Shown here: positions 52,136 through 60,126 of the stretch, one piece after another
Numbering within the stretch: the stretch's first letter is position 1
Layout: the number at the start of each line of letters is the position of its first letter
Source of the DNA: Sinorhizobium sp. B11
GTDB lineage: Bacteria; Pseudomonadota; Alphaproteobacteria; Rhizobiales; Rhizobiaceae
Assembly (NCBI GenBank): GCA_039725955.1
Contig: CP091033.1
Span: 1,364,001-1,428,000, forward strand
Length of the DNA: 64,000 nt
Reading direction: 5' to 3'
Made by a program: the position numbers and the translations under genes
Notes under the pieces: model-generated
Databases searched by the model: none
Told to the model about the DNA's origin: nothing
What the model saw: only the letters and a program-made list of their open reading frames with translations

Positions 52136-52966
52136 TCAGCGATGAGCAGCCCAGGGCACGAGGACCCGTTCGATCAGCCGCGCCAGTATCTCTAGCAGGA
52201 AGGCGATGGCGGCGATCACGATGATTCCACCGATGACGATATCGGTCACCAGGAACTGCGCCGCGGACTGGATCATGAAACCAAGGCCCTGACTTGCCGC
52301 CACCAGCTCGGCAGCGACCAGCGTCGACCAGCCGGCGCCGAGCGCGATGCGTGTGCCTGTCAAAATCGACGGAATGGCGCCTGGAAGAATGACATACAGC
52401 AGCACCTGCAGCCGGCTTGCGCCAAACGAGCGGGCGGCGTTGACGAAATCAGCCGGAGCGGATTTGACGCCTGATGCCGTCGACAAGATGATTGGGGGCA
52501 GCATGGCGAGCGAGATGACCGTAACCTTCGACGCCTCGCCGATGCCGACCCAGATGATGATCAGCGGCAGATACGCAAGCGGTGGCAGAGGGCGCAGGAA
52601 TTCGACGATCGGATCGAGGATGCCCTTGCCGATGCGGCTGGTGGCGATGGCAAGACCAGCGGGCACACCGATGAGGAGCGAGACGGCGAGCGCTGCGAAG
52701 ATGCGCAGCAGACTTGCCAACGTATGCTCGGCGAGCGTGGAATCGACGAAGCCGTTGACCGCGACATTGGCAAGCGATTGCGCCACGACAAACGGCGACG
52801 GCAGGAAGACCGGTGAGATGGCGCCATAGGCGGAAGCAAGGCTCCAGCCGGCAATGATAACGGCAATGGTTGCGAGCGAGATCGGTAGGGTACCGCGGCG
52901 TTTCGGCCGCGCCTCTACCGGGTGATCCGAGACTGCCGTCGTGAGTGCTTCTGCCTCGACGCTCAT
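52136..52966 (-). CDS. taurine/sulfonate ABC importer permease (TauC/SsuC-like)
   Basis: 276 residues; a soluble N-terminus of about 25 residues is followed by five or six helices. BPD_transp_1 loop NAARSFGASRLQVLLYVILP, and GTRIALGAGWSTLVAAELVA as in TauC. The start overlaps the ATPase stop by four bases. It completes a TauABC-type importer. The tauD dioxygenase is missing, so an FMN monooxygenase probably releases sulfite. Confidence 0.9.
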   Translation of the reverse strand: MSVEAEALTTAVSDHPVEARPKRRGTLPISLATIAVIIAGWSLASAYGAISPVFLPSPFVVAQSLANVAVNGFVDSTLAEHTLASLLRIFAALAVSLLIGVPAGLAIATSRIGKGILDPIVEFLRPLPPLAYLPLIIIWVGIGEASKVTVISLAMLPPIILSTASGVKSAPADFVNAARSFGASRLQVLLYVILPGAIPSILTGTRIALGAGWSTLVAAELVAASQGLGFMIQSAAQFLVTDIVIGGIIVIAAIAFLLEILARLIERVLVPWAAHR

Positions 52967-53757
52967 GCGGCAATCTCCTCTTCATCGGCGTGGATGAGCG
53001 CGGTCAGCTCGTCATTCAAGTGCTTGAATTCCGTCAGCGCCTTGATATCCTTTATACTTTTTCCTTCGAGCACCGCCTTGCCGAACTCCGTCTTGATATC
53101 GGCAACGATGCGACCCGGGTTGGGAGCAAGCACGATGACGCGCGTGGCAAGCAGCAAGGCCTCGTCGATGCTGTGGGTAATCAGCAACGCGCCGGTCTTG
53201 CTCTCGGCCCAGACGTCGAGCAGGAATTTTTGCATGCGGCTGCGCGTCAAAGCATCGAGCGCGCCGAGCGGCTCATCGAGCAACAGGAAGCGCGGCCCGG
53301 AGGCAAGCGCGCGGGCAATGCCGACGCGCTGACGCATGCCACCGGAGAGTTCCCAGATATTCTTCTTGCCCGCGCCATCGAGGCCGACCTTCACCAGCAG
53401 GTCTTCCGCGCGGCGCTGCCTCTCGCCTTTCGGGATGCCCTGAAGCTTCAGCGGAAAGGCGACGTTGCCGGCGGCCGTCAGCCATGGATAGAGCGCGTCG
53501 TCCTGAAAGACGACAGCTCGGTCTACATCAGGCCCGTCGATCTCTTTGCCGTCGACCAGCACGCGTCCCTCGCTCGGCTCGGTAAAACCGGCAGCAATAT
53601 TGAGAAGGCTCGTCTTGCCGGAACCCGAACGGCCGATGACCACCACGAACTCGTCGGAGGCGATATGCAGGTTGACGCCATCCAGCACACGTCTTTTCCG
53701 GCGAGTGCCTGCCTCGGCATAATCGAGCGACAGGGACTGTAGTGAAAGTATGCTCAT
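52963..53757 (-). CDS. taurine/sulfonate ABC importer ATP-binding protein (TauB/SsuB-like)
   Basis: 264 residues from the ATG at 53757 (AGGTG six bases upstream; the ATG at 53763 abuts that site). Walker A GRSGSGKTS near residue 44, LSGGMRQRVGIARALASGP and LLLDEPLGALDALTRSRMQK, then the H-loop LITHSIDEA, all typical of the nitrate/sulfonate/taurine group. A hairpin separates it from the binding-protein gene. Confidence 0.9.
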   Translation of the reverse strand: MSILSLQSLSLDYAEAGTRRKRRVLDGVNLHIASDEFVVVIGRSGSGKTSLLNIAAGFTEPSEGRVLVDGKEIDGPDVDRAVVFQDDALYPWLTAAGNVAFPLKLQGIPKGERQRRAEDLLVKVGLDGAGKKNIWELSGGMRQRVGIARALASGPRFLLLDEPLGALDALTRSRMQKFLLDVWAESKTGALLITHSIDEALLLATRVIVLAPNPGRIVADIKTEFGKAVLEGKSIKDIKALTEFKHLNDELTALIHADEEEIAA

Positions 53758-53781
53758 GGGCATCACCTGTTCGAGGAAAAT

Positions 53782-53802
53782 CGGCGCGGCGAAGCCGCGC
53801 CG
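53782..53802 (-). promoter_or_regulatory. intercistronic hairpin after binding-protein gene
   Basis: CGGCGCGGC (53782-53790) and GCCGCGCCG (53794-53802) form a perfect 9-bp stem with a GAA loop between the binding-protein stop and the ATPase start. No T run. Confidence 0.6.
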
Positions 53803-53817
53803 GGACCCTTGGGAGGA

Positions 53818-54822
53818 TCAGAGACCGGCCTTGGCGGCTTCCTTGACCCAGCGGTCGGAAACATAGGGGCTGTAGTCCTTCAGAACGCCGGGGATCTTGC
53901 CCTGCTCCAGAAGGAAGGCCGAGGTTTCAGCAACGGCCTTCGTCGTACCGCCACCGAGGAGATCGGCGCTGGCCTGCTCCTTCAGGCTCGGGAAGGTATA
54001 GCCCTTGAGAAGAGCCGGCACTTCATCGGTCTTGGCGCCGGTGAGTTTGGCAATCTTTTCGGCTTCCGGTGATTTCGCATTCCAGCTATCCGGATTGGCG
54101 AGATAGGAGGCGTAAGCCGCGCCCGTGACCTTGACGAAGCCGGTGACGACTTCCGGATGGGCGTCGGCAAATTTCCTGCTGACGATCCAGGCATCGAAGG
54201 TCGGGCCGCCCCACTTGGCGACATCTGCAGAGGTGGCGAGCACGCTGCCGCTCTTCTTCAATTGCGCCAGGACCGGATCCCAGACATAGGCGCCGTCGAT
54301 GTCACCGCGCTCCCAGGCAGCAGCGATTTCCGGCGGACGCAGATTGAGGATCTGCACCGACTTCGGATCGACCTTCCAGTGCTTCAGCGCCGTCAGCAGG
54401 CTGTAATGCGCTGTCGAAACGAAGGGCGTGGCGATCTTCTTGCCCTTCAAGTCTTCTGGCTTGGTGATGTTCTTGACCGCAAGCGCTTCAGCGTCGCTGA
54501 TGAGGCCGACGACATAGATCGTCTCGATGGGCAGTTCGCGGCTGGCGGCCGCGGCAAGCGGCGACGAGCCGACATAACCGATATCGATAGAACCGGAAGC
54601 GATGGCAGCGATGACGTCGGCGCCGCCATCGAATTTCTGCCAGTTGATCTTGGCCTTGGTCTCCTTTTCATAGGTGCCATCGGCCTGCGGCACGCGCGAC
54701 GGCTCGACGATCGGCTGGTAGCCGATATTGAGCGTGACGTCGGCAGCGTGAGCTGCATAGGTGGTCAAGGTGAGGACAGCGGCAGCGGCCGTGCCCAGCA
54801 GGTTGCGTCGGTTGATTTTCAT
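53818..54822 (-). CDS. taurine/sulfonate ABC importer binding protein (TauA-like)
   Basis: 334 residues from the ATG at 54822 (GGAGAGGGA upstream). The signal peptide (RRNLLGTAAAAVLTLTTYAA) ends near AHA-A. The mature protein follows the TauA/SsuA pattern: NIGYQPIVEPSRVPQADGTY, FDGGADVIAAIASGSIDIGY, VGSSPLAAAASRELPIETIY and the late PEVVTGFVKVTGAAYASY. First gene of a three-gene operon. A candidate operator lies 64-78 bases upstream of the start codon. Taurine is the best guess for the ligand. Confidence 0.9.
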   Translation of the reverse strand: MKINRRNLLGTAAAAVLTLTTYAAHAADVTLNIGYQPIVEPSRVPQADGTYEKETKAKINWQKFDGGADVIAAIASGSIDIGYVGSSPLAAAASRELPIETIYVVGLISDAEALAVKNITKPEDLKGKKIATPFVSTAHYSLLTALKHWKVDPKSVQILNLRPPEIAAAWERGDIDGAYVWDPVLAQLKKSGSVLATSADVAKWGGPTFDAWIVSRKFADAHPEVVTGFVKVTGAAYASYLANPDSWNAKSPEAEKIAKLTGAKTDEVPALLKGYTFPSLKEQASADLLGGGTTKAVAETSAFLLEQGKIPGVLKDYSPYVSDRWVKEAAKAGL

Positions 54823-54885
54823 ATCCCTCTCCAGCAATGTTAAAAATCATTCCGCCTCGGGAATGTCGATAGATCATTGTAAAAT

Positions 54886-54900
54886 TCATAGATTTTATAG
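54886..54900. promoter_or_regulatory. candidate sulfur-regulon operator 4
   Basis: TCATAGATTTTATAG, matching CTATA-N5-TATAG with two changes in the left arm. It lies between the divergent tauA-like and LLM genes and could serve both. A nearby stretch ATAGATCATTG at 54870 is identical to one at 13898, upstream of the peptide-type importer. Function inferred. Confidence 0.42.
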
Positions 54901-55028
54901 AGATAGAATATTTCAGGAATCAGCGATGAGGGACAATTTGCTTCTAATTTGAAGGGAAGAAGCGGTGGTTTCCCGACCCGCTCGACAATTCCTGCCACGT
55001 GGCCGACGAAATCTCAGGACAATATTCG

Positions 55029-56384
55029 ATGAAGAAAATGCAGATCTACGCCTTCGACATGAACTGCGTCGGGCACATAAACCACGGCATGTGGACGCAT
55101 CCACGCGATCGCTCGGTCAATTACACCGATCTTGACTACTGGGTCGATTTTGCGCGCACGGCCGAACGCGGTAGGCTGGACGGCATTTTTCTGGCCGACA
55201 TCGTCGGTATCTATGATGTCTACAAGAACAGCCCAGCCCCGGTCATCGAGACGGGTGCGCAGATCCCGGTCAACGATCCGCTGATGCCGATTTCGGCCAT
55301 GGCTTATGTCACGAAGCATCTAGGTTTCGGCGTCACCGTCAATACGACCTATGAATCGCCCTTCCTGCTGGCGCGGCGCATGTCGACGCTCGATCACCTG
55401 ACCAAGGGCCGCATCGGCTGGAACATCGTGACGGGCTATCTCGACAGTGCTGCCCGCAGCATGGGTTTCGAGAAACTGCCGGAGCATGATGCGCGCTACG
55501 ACGCCGCCGAAGAATATCTCGAAATCCTCTACAAGCTCTGGGAAGGCAGCTGGGACGATGATGCAGTGCTACGTGACCGCAAGCGCGGCATCTTCGCCGA
55601 TGCCTCAAAGGTGCGTGCGGTTAGCCACCAGGGCCAGTATTACAAGATGGAGGGCATTCATCTCGCGGAACCGTCGCCGCAGCGCACGCCCCTGCTCTTC
55701 CAGGCCGGCGCATCGGCCCGCGGACAGGATTTCGCCGCCCGCCATGCCGAATGCGTCTTCATTGCCGGACCGACGCCGCAGTCGGCGCGTCCGACTGTCG
55801 ATGCGCTTCGCGCCAAGACGCTGGCGAACGGCCGCGGTGCAGACGCGATCAAGATCCTGAGCCTGATCACCGTCGTCGTCGGCAGGACCGAAAACGAGGC
55901 ACAGGAGAAGCTTGAGGACTATCGCCGGCACGCAAGCATCGAGGCGTCGCTCGCCCATTATTCCGCCTCTGTCGGCGTTGATTTTTCGAAATACGAGCTC
56001 GATGACGTAATTGACCAGAGTTCGACCAACGCCAATCAGTCGGCACTGGCGGCAATCACCAAGCAGGCGGCAAAACCTGTCACCAAGCGGCAGATCATCG
56101 ACCAAATGGTGCTCGGCAGCCGCATGAAGCCGATCGTCGGCTCGCCGGAGCAGGTCGCCGACACGCTTCAGCGCTGGATCGAGGAAGGTGGCATCGACGG
56201 CTTCAATCTGGCGCGCACCGTGACACCTGAGAGCCTCAACGATTTCGTCGATCTCGTTGTTCCCGTGCTGCAGGAGCGCGGCCTGTTCAAGGCCGATTAC
56301 GCGGAAGGGCCGCTGCGCCAGAAATTGTTCGGCGGCAATGGCCGGCTATCGGCCAGCCATCCCGCCGCGCAGTTCAGAAGGTAG
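55029..56384 (+). CDS. LLM class FMN-dependent monooxygenase (NtaA/SnaA/DszA family)
   Basis: 451 residues from the ATG at 55029. Conserved blocks: YAFDMNCVGHINHGMWTHPR, YTDLDYWVDFARTAERGRLD, LDHLTKGRIGWNIVTGYLDS and PLLFQAGASARGQDFAARHA. A paralogue of the protein at 12410. It is divergent from the tauABC-like operon and beside the metNIQ-like importer and FMN reductase, so desulfonation or oxidation of the imported sulfur compound is likely. Which importer feeds it is not clear. Confidence 0.9.
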   Translation: MKKMQIYAFDMNCVGHINHGMWTHPRDRSVNYTDLDYWVDFARTAERGRLDGIFLADIVGIYDVYKNSPAPVIETGAQIPVNDPLMPISAMAYVTKHLGFGVTVNTTYESPFLLARRMSTLDHLTKGRIGWNIVTGYLDSAARSMGFEKLPEHDARYDAAEEYLEILYKLWEGSWDDDAVLRDRKRGIFADASKVRAVSHQGQYYKMEGIHLAEPSPQRTPLLFQAGASARGQDFAARHAECVFIAGPTPQSARPTVDALRAKTLANGRGADAIKILSLITVVVGRTENEAQEKLEDYRRHASIEASLAHYSASVGVDFSKYELDDVIDQSSTNANQSALAAITKQAAKPVTKRQIIDQMVLGSRMKPIVGSPEQVADTLQRWIEEGGIDGFNLARTVTPESLNDFVDLVVPVLQERGLFKADYAEGPLRQKLFGGNGRLSASHPAAQFRR

Positions 56385-56481
56385 AGTCTTTTCGTTTTCT
56401 TCGAAATACGAAAATGCTCTACCTCGTCGTGTTCACGCAATCTCGTGCGCAAGAGCGCTGCAAACTTGCGCTGGAATTGCT

Positions 56482-57135
56482 CTAGCGATGATCGAGGCGG
56501 GCGACCAGCCGGTCGCCCAGCCACTGGATGCCGCAGACGAGAACGATGAGCACGACGACGACCGCGATCATCACATTGGTCTCGAAACGCTGGTAGCCAT
56601 AGCGGATGGCGAGGTCGCCGAGACCGCCGGCACCGATGGCTCCGGCCATCGCCGATGCGCCGATCAGCGTTACGAGTGTGACAGTGAAACCGGCAACGAT
56701 TCCCGGCAGGGCTTCCGGTACCAGAACCTCGCGAATGATCGTCCAGCGGTTGCCACCCATGGCACGCACGGCGTCGATCAACCCACGATCGACCTCGCGC
56801 AGCGAGACCTCTGCAATACGGGCATAGTAGGGCGTGGCCGCAATGGCGAGCGGAACGATGGCCGCCCAGGTGCCGATCGCCGTGCCGACGATCAGGCGGG
56901 TCAGTGGGATCAGCGCCACCAGGAGGATGATGAAAGGCACGGAGCGGAAGCCGTTGATGACACCGCCGAGAACGCGGTTGACCCAGGCATTTTCCGCAAT
57001 GCCGCCTCGGTTCGTCAGCACCAGCGCCAGTCCGAGCGGCAGTCCGGCAATGAGCGAGATCACGCCGGATGCCGCCGTCATCAACACCGTCTCCCAGAGG
57101 GAGCGCAAAAGCAGATTAATCATGATCGGTGACAT
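56482..57135 (-). CDS. methionine-type ABC importer permease (MetI-like)
   Basis: 217 residues from the ATG at 57135, which has GGAGGTG seven bases upstream; the ATG at 57123 is less well supported. Five helices and the BPD_transp_1 loop MGGNRWTIIREVLVPEALPG, with GASAMAGAIGAGGLGDLAIR as in MetI. The start lies inside the 3' end of the ATPase gene. The importer may carry methionine or a related sulfur compound. Confidence 0.9.
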   Translation of the reverse strand: MSPIMINLLLRSLWETVLMTAASGVISLIAGLPLGLALVLTNRGGIAENAWVNRVLGGVINGFRSVPFIILLVALIPLTRLIVGTAIGTWAAIVPLAIAATPYYARIAEVSLREVDRGLIDAVRAMGGNRWTIIREVLVPEALPGIVAGFTVTLVTLIGASAMAGAIGAGGLGDLAIRYGYQRFETNVMIAVVVVLIVLVCGIQWLGDRLVARLDHR

Positions 57136-58198
57136 AACCAAGCACCTCCACCCGGGCGGACCGGGCCTTCAGAAATTGTTCGACCTTTCCGGCAAGCGCA
57201 GGATCGCGCGCCGGGACAGCAATGAAGAACCGTGCCACGGGCTGGTTCTGGATGTGATCGATGCCGCCATGGACGAGGCGGAAGGAATGCGGCAATACCG
57301 CCGAAAGGTCGGCAAAGAGAGCGCCCTGGGCTTCCGGACCGGAGAGATCGACACTGACGATCGCTTCCGTGCCACCTGACTGCGACAGGCGAGCGGCAAT
57401 ATGTTCGGGTAGTTGCGGGCGGATGCCACCGAGCAGGCTCTTGGTGATCGCCGTCTGCGGATTGCCGAAGATCGACCAGACCTGTCCCTCTTCCACGATC
57501 CTGCCAGCGTCGATGACGGCGACGCGATCGGCAATGCCACGCACCACCTCCATCTCATGGGTGATCAACAGGATAGTAAGTCCGAGCTTACGATTGATAT
57601 CTTTCAGCAGGACAAGGATCGAGCGCGTCGTTTCCGGATCGAGTGCTGAGGTCGCCTCGTCGGAAAGTAGCAGGGCCGGGCGTGCCGCAAGTGCGCGGGC
57701 GATACCGACACGCTGCTTCTGGCCGCCTGAAAGGGAAGACGGATAAGCCTTGGCCTTGTCGGAAAGGCCGACGAGATCCAGAAGCTCATGCGCCCGCTTC
57801 AGTCGCTCGGCCTTGCCGATACCTTCGATCTTCAATGGCAGCGCGACGTTCTCTTCGACTGTCTTGGCCGAAAGCAGATTGAAGTGCTGAAAAATCATGC
57901 CGATGCGGCGGCGCAACGGCTGCAGGTCCTTCTCGGCAAGGCCTGTAATGTTACGGCCCTCGATGACGATCTCGCCGCTATCAGCGCGCTCAAGACCGTT
58001 CAGGCAGCGGATCAGCGTCGACTTTCCGGCGCCGCTGCGTCCGATAATGCCGAGAACCTCGCCCTTCTTCACACTCAACGAGATGCCGTCAAGCGCCGGT
58101 GTAGCACCGAATTTACGCCTGACATCCGTCAGCCGGACGACCTCTTCGGCGTCAGCGGGGCGCGTCTCGATCCCTGAAGCGGAGACAATTGAATTCAT
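57116..58198 (-). CDS. methionine-type ABC importer ATP-binding protein (MetN-like)
   Basis: 360 residues from the ATG at 58198 (AAGGA six bases upstream; 58204 is a poor alternative). The ABC domain has GRSGAGKST, SLSGGQKQRVGIARALAARP and LLSDEATSALDPETTRSIL. The C-terminal NIL/ACT-like domain (about 280-360) senses methionine in MetN and gives trans-inhibition; here it is complete. It overlaps metI. Confidence 0.9.
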   Translation of the reverse strand: MNSIVSASGIETRPADAEEVVRLTDVRRKFGATPALDGISLSVKKGEVLGIIGRSGAGKSTLIRCLNGLERADSGEIVIEGRNITGLAEKDLQPLRRRIGMIFQHFNLLSAKTVEENVALPLKIEGIGKAERLKRAHELLDLVGLSDKAKAYPSSLSGGQKQRVGIARALAARPALLLSDEATSALDPETTRSILVLLKDINRKLGLTILLITHEMEVVRGIADRVAVIDAGRIVEEGQVWSIFGNPQTAITKSLLGGIRPQLPEHIAARLSQSGGTEAIVSVDLSGPEAQGALFADLSAVLPHSFRLVHGGIDHIQNQPVARFFIAVPARDPALAGKVEQFLKARSARVEVLGYVTDHD

Positions 58199-58218
58199 GC
58201 TCATTCCTTCACAAAAGC

Positions 58219-58254
58219 CGAAGGCGGCCCCGGCAAAGGCCCGGGCCGCCTCGG
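58219..58254 (-). promoter_or_regulatory. intercistronic hairpin after binding-protein gene
   Basis: GGCGGCCC (58223-58230) pairs with GGGCCGCC (58243-58250), extended outward by CCGA/TCGG. It is placed between the binding-protein stop at 58283 and the metN-like start. No T run. Confidence 0.5.
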
Positions 58255-58282
58255 TCATTGGCGCCCTCGGAAGGGCGGCTGA

Positions 58283-59119
58283 TCAGTAGGCGCTGAGGCC
58301 CGTACCCTTATAGACCTTGTCGAACTCGGCCTTCACGGTATCGTTCTGATAGGAAGATACCAGGGTCTTCACCCAATCGGCATCCTTGTTTTCTTCCTTC
58401 ACGGCAATGAAGTTGCGGTAGGGATTGTCGGCGATCGGCTCCTGCGCGACGCGCTCTGCCGGCGAAAGGCCGCTCTTCAACGCCCAATCGGTATTGACGA
58501 CGCCGGCGTCGAGGTCATCGATCGAACGGCCGACAATGCCGGCATCCAGTTCCTTGATCTCGATATTCTTCGGATTTTCAGCGACGTCGGCGATCGTCGC
58601 AAGAATGCCCGTGCCGTCCTTCAGCTTGATAAGGCCTTCACTCTGCAGAACGCGCAGCGCACGACCTTCGTTGGACGGATCGTTCGGCACGCCGATCACG
58701 GCGCCTTCCGGCAGCTCGGCGACGGACTTGTGCTTCTTGCTGTAGAGGCCGATCGGCCACACGCCGGTATAGCCGACACGGACGATGTGGTAGCCGTTCT
58801 GCTTGATCTGATTGTCGAGGTAGGGCTGGTGCTGGAAGGCGTTCGCGTCGATTTCGCCGCGCTCCAGCGCTTCGTTCGGCTGGGTATAATCGTTGAAGGT
58901 GATCGTCTCGATCTTGAGGCCCTTCTTGGCGGCTTCGGTGGTCACGACACGCCAGACATCCTCGTCCTCGCCGCTCATGATGCCGACCTTGATCGACTTG
59001 TCTTCCGCAAAGGAAGGAGCCGGCGCAGCAAAGGCGATGAGCGCAACCGCAGATGCGGCAACAGTGAGTGCCGCGCGGCGCGAAATCGAAATGGTGCCGA
59101 TATTCTTGTTCTTGGTCAT
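58283..59119 (-). CDS. MetQ/NlpA-family ABC importer binding protein
   Basis: 278 residues; the leader (ISRRAALTVAASAVALIAFA) has an RR followed by a hydrophobic core and ends near SFA-E, without a lipobox. NlpA/MetQ features: VGIMSGEDEDVWRVVTTEA, GEIDANAFQHQPYLDNQIKQ, VIGVPNDPSNEGRALRVLQ and DAGVVNTDWALKSGL. First gene of a binding protein, ATPase, permease operon. A candidate operator lies at 59267. Ligand probably methionine or an organosulfur analogue. Confidence 0.9.
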   Translation of the reverse strand: MTKNKNIGTISISRRAALTVAASAVALIAFAAPAPSFAEDKSIKVGIMSGEDEDVWRVVTTEAAKKGLKIETITFNDYTQPNEALERGEIDANAFQHQPYLDNQIKQNGYHIVRVGYTGVWPIGLYSKKHKSVAELPEGAVIGVPNDPSNEGRALRVLQSEGLIKLKDGTGILATIADVAENPKNIEIKELDAGIVGRSIDDLDAGVVNTDWALKSGLSPAERVAQEPIADNPYRNFIAVKEENKDADWVKTLVSSYQNDTVKAEFDKVYKGTGLSAY

Positions 59120-59266
59120 TTTTTATCCCGTCTGACTGAATGAGGCCGAGCCCCGAGCAGGCGGATAATTGCAAATACGGTCATTACGAGCGAAGCAAGA
59201 ACGTCCGATGTCTTGTTAATGCCAGAAAAACTCTTGCCCCCTTGTCGATGCCGGCAGGATAAAATT

Positions 59267-59281
59267 CTATCAAATTTATGG
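59267..59281. promoter_or_regulatory. candidate sulfur-regulon operator 5
   Basis: CTATCAAATTTATGG, a weaker match to CTATA-N5-TATAG, 148 bases upstream of the metQ-like start. A related AGTAGATTAAA lies at 59985, in front of the FMN reductase gene. Function inferred. Confidence 0.35.
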
Positions 59282-59360
59282 ATTAATGTCAGCGTAAAAA
59301 TAGCCGTCAAACGAAAACGGCGCCCAATGGGCGCCGCGAAAGTCAGTCTTGGGATAAGAT

Positions 59361-59921
59361 TCATTCCGCCGCGATCAGCGCGGAACTTCTGGCCGGAAAG
59401 AAAGCGGAAAGCTCGCCGATGACCTCCCCGATACGCTTGGAAAGCTGTTCGGAGGAGACGCGATAGTCAGTGAAATCGCGATCTGAGGCGTAGACGGCCG
59501 TCGGCAAGGTATGGGCCATGAAGAAGCCGAAGAGCGGGCGAAGCTGATGTTCGACCATGAGCGCGTGGCGATCGCCGCCGCCCGTCGCCGTGATGACAAT
59601 CGGCTTTGCGCGCAATTCATGCGGATCGATGAGATCGACCAGGTGCTTGAAAAGGCCCGGATAGCTGCCCTTATAGGTCGGCGCGCCGATGACGATAGCA
59701 TCCGCAGAAACGATATCGGCGATGACTTCCTTGGCGCGATTGTCGAGATCGTCACGGCGCAACGCCTGCCCAAGCGAGGGGCCAACATCCGTCAGGTCGT
59801 AAATCGTATTGCGGAAGCCATATTTTTCCGCGGCGAGGCCGGCGATATTCTCGACCAGCGCAAAGGTCTTCGAGGGACGATTGAAGCTGCCGGCAAGACC
59901 GACCAGTTTGGGTGCTGACAT
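59361..59921 (-). CDS. NAD(P)H-dependent FMN reductase (SsuE/MsuE-like)
   Basis: 186 residues, flavodoxin-like: phosphate-binding loop GLAGSFNRPSKTFALV, GAPTYKGSYPGLFKHLVDL and GGGDRHALMVEHQLRPLFGF, the last typical of SsuE/MsuE. It provides FMNH2 to LLM monooxygenases and is the only such reductase in the window, so it could serve the enzymes encoded at 1, 12410 and 55029. GGAAGGA precedes the ATG. Confidence 0.9.
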   Translation of the reverse strand: MSAPKLVGLAGSFNRPSKTFALVENIAGLAAEKYGFRNTIYDLTDVGPSLGQALRRDDLDNRAKEVIADIVSADAIVIGAPTYKGSYPGLFKHLVDLIDPHELRAKPIVITATGGGDRHALMVEHQLRPLFGFFMAHTLPTAVYASDRDFTDYRVSSEQLSKRIGEVIGELSAFFPARSSALIAAE

Positions 59922-60081
59922 ATCATTTCCTTCCGCTATCGCGCCGTCGATGGCTCCATCACAAGACAGATATTATCCATCAAAATAGTAGATTAAAGAA
60001 ATGACGATCCGTCTTCGCTGAAGGCCGGGGAAAAAATGTTCGTTTCAACGCGACGCCGCGCCGTGCGCCTGCCGGGATACC

Positions 60082-60113
60082 AAGAGGCACCGAAAGCATT
60101 TCGGTGCCTCTTT
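60082..60113. terminator. rho-independent terminator of the MFS gene
   Basis: A perfect 14-bp stem (60082-60095 with 60099-60112, arm AAGAGGCACCGAAA) with a GCA loop, just past the stop of the leftward MFS gene. Short T runs stand at both ends. Confidence 0.85.
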
Positions 60114-60126
60114 CCGAGTGCGAAAC

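Noticed and set aside
59120..59360. SAM-II type riboswitch before the metQ-like gene
   Set aside because: No recognisable pseudoknot core is visible. Only the AT-rich palindrome at 59267 stands out.
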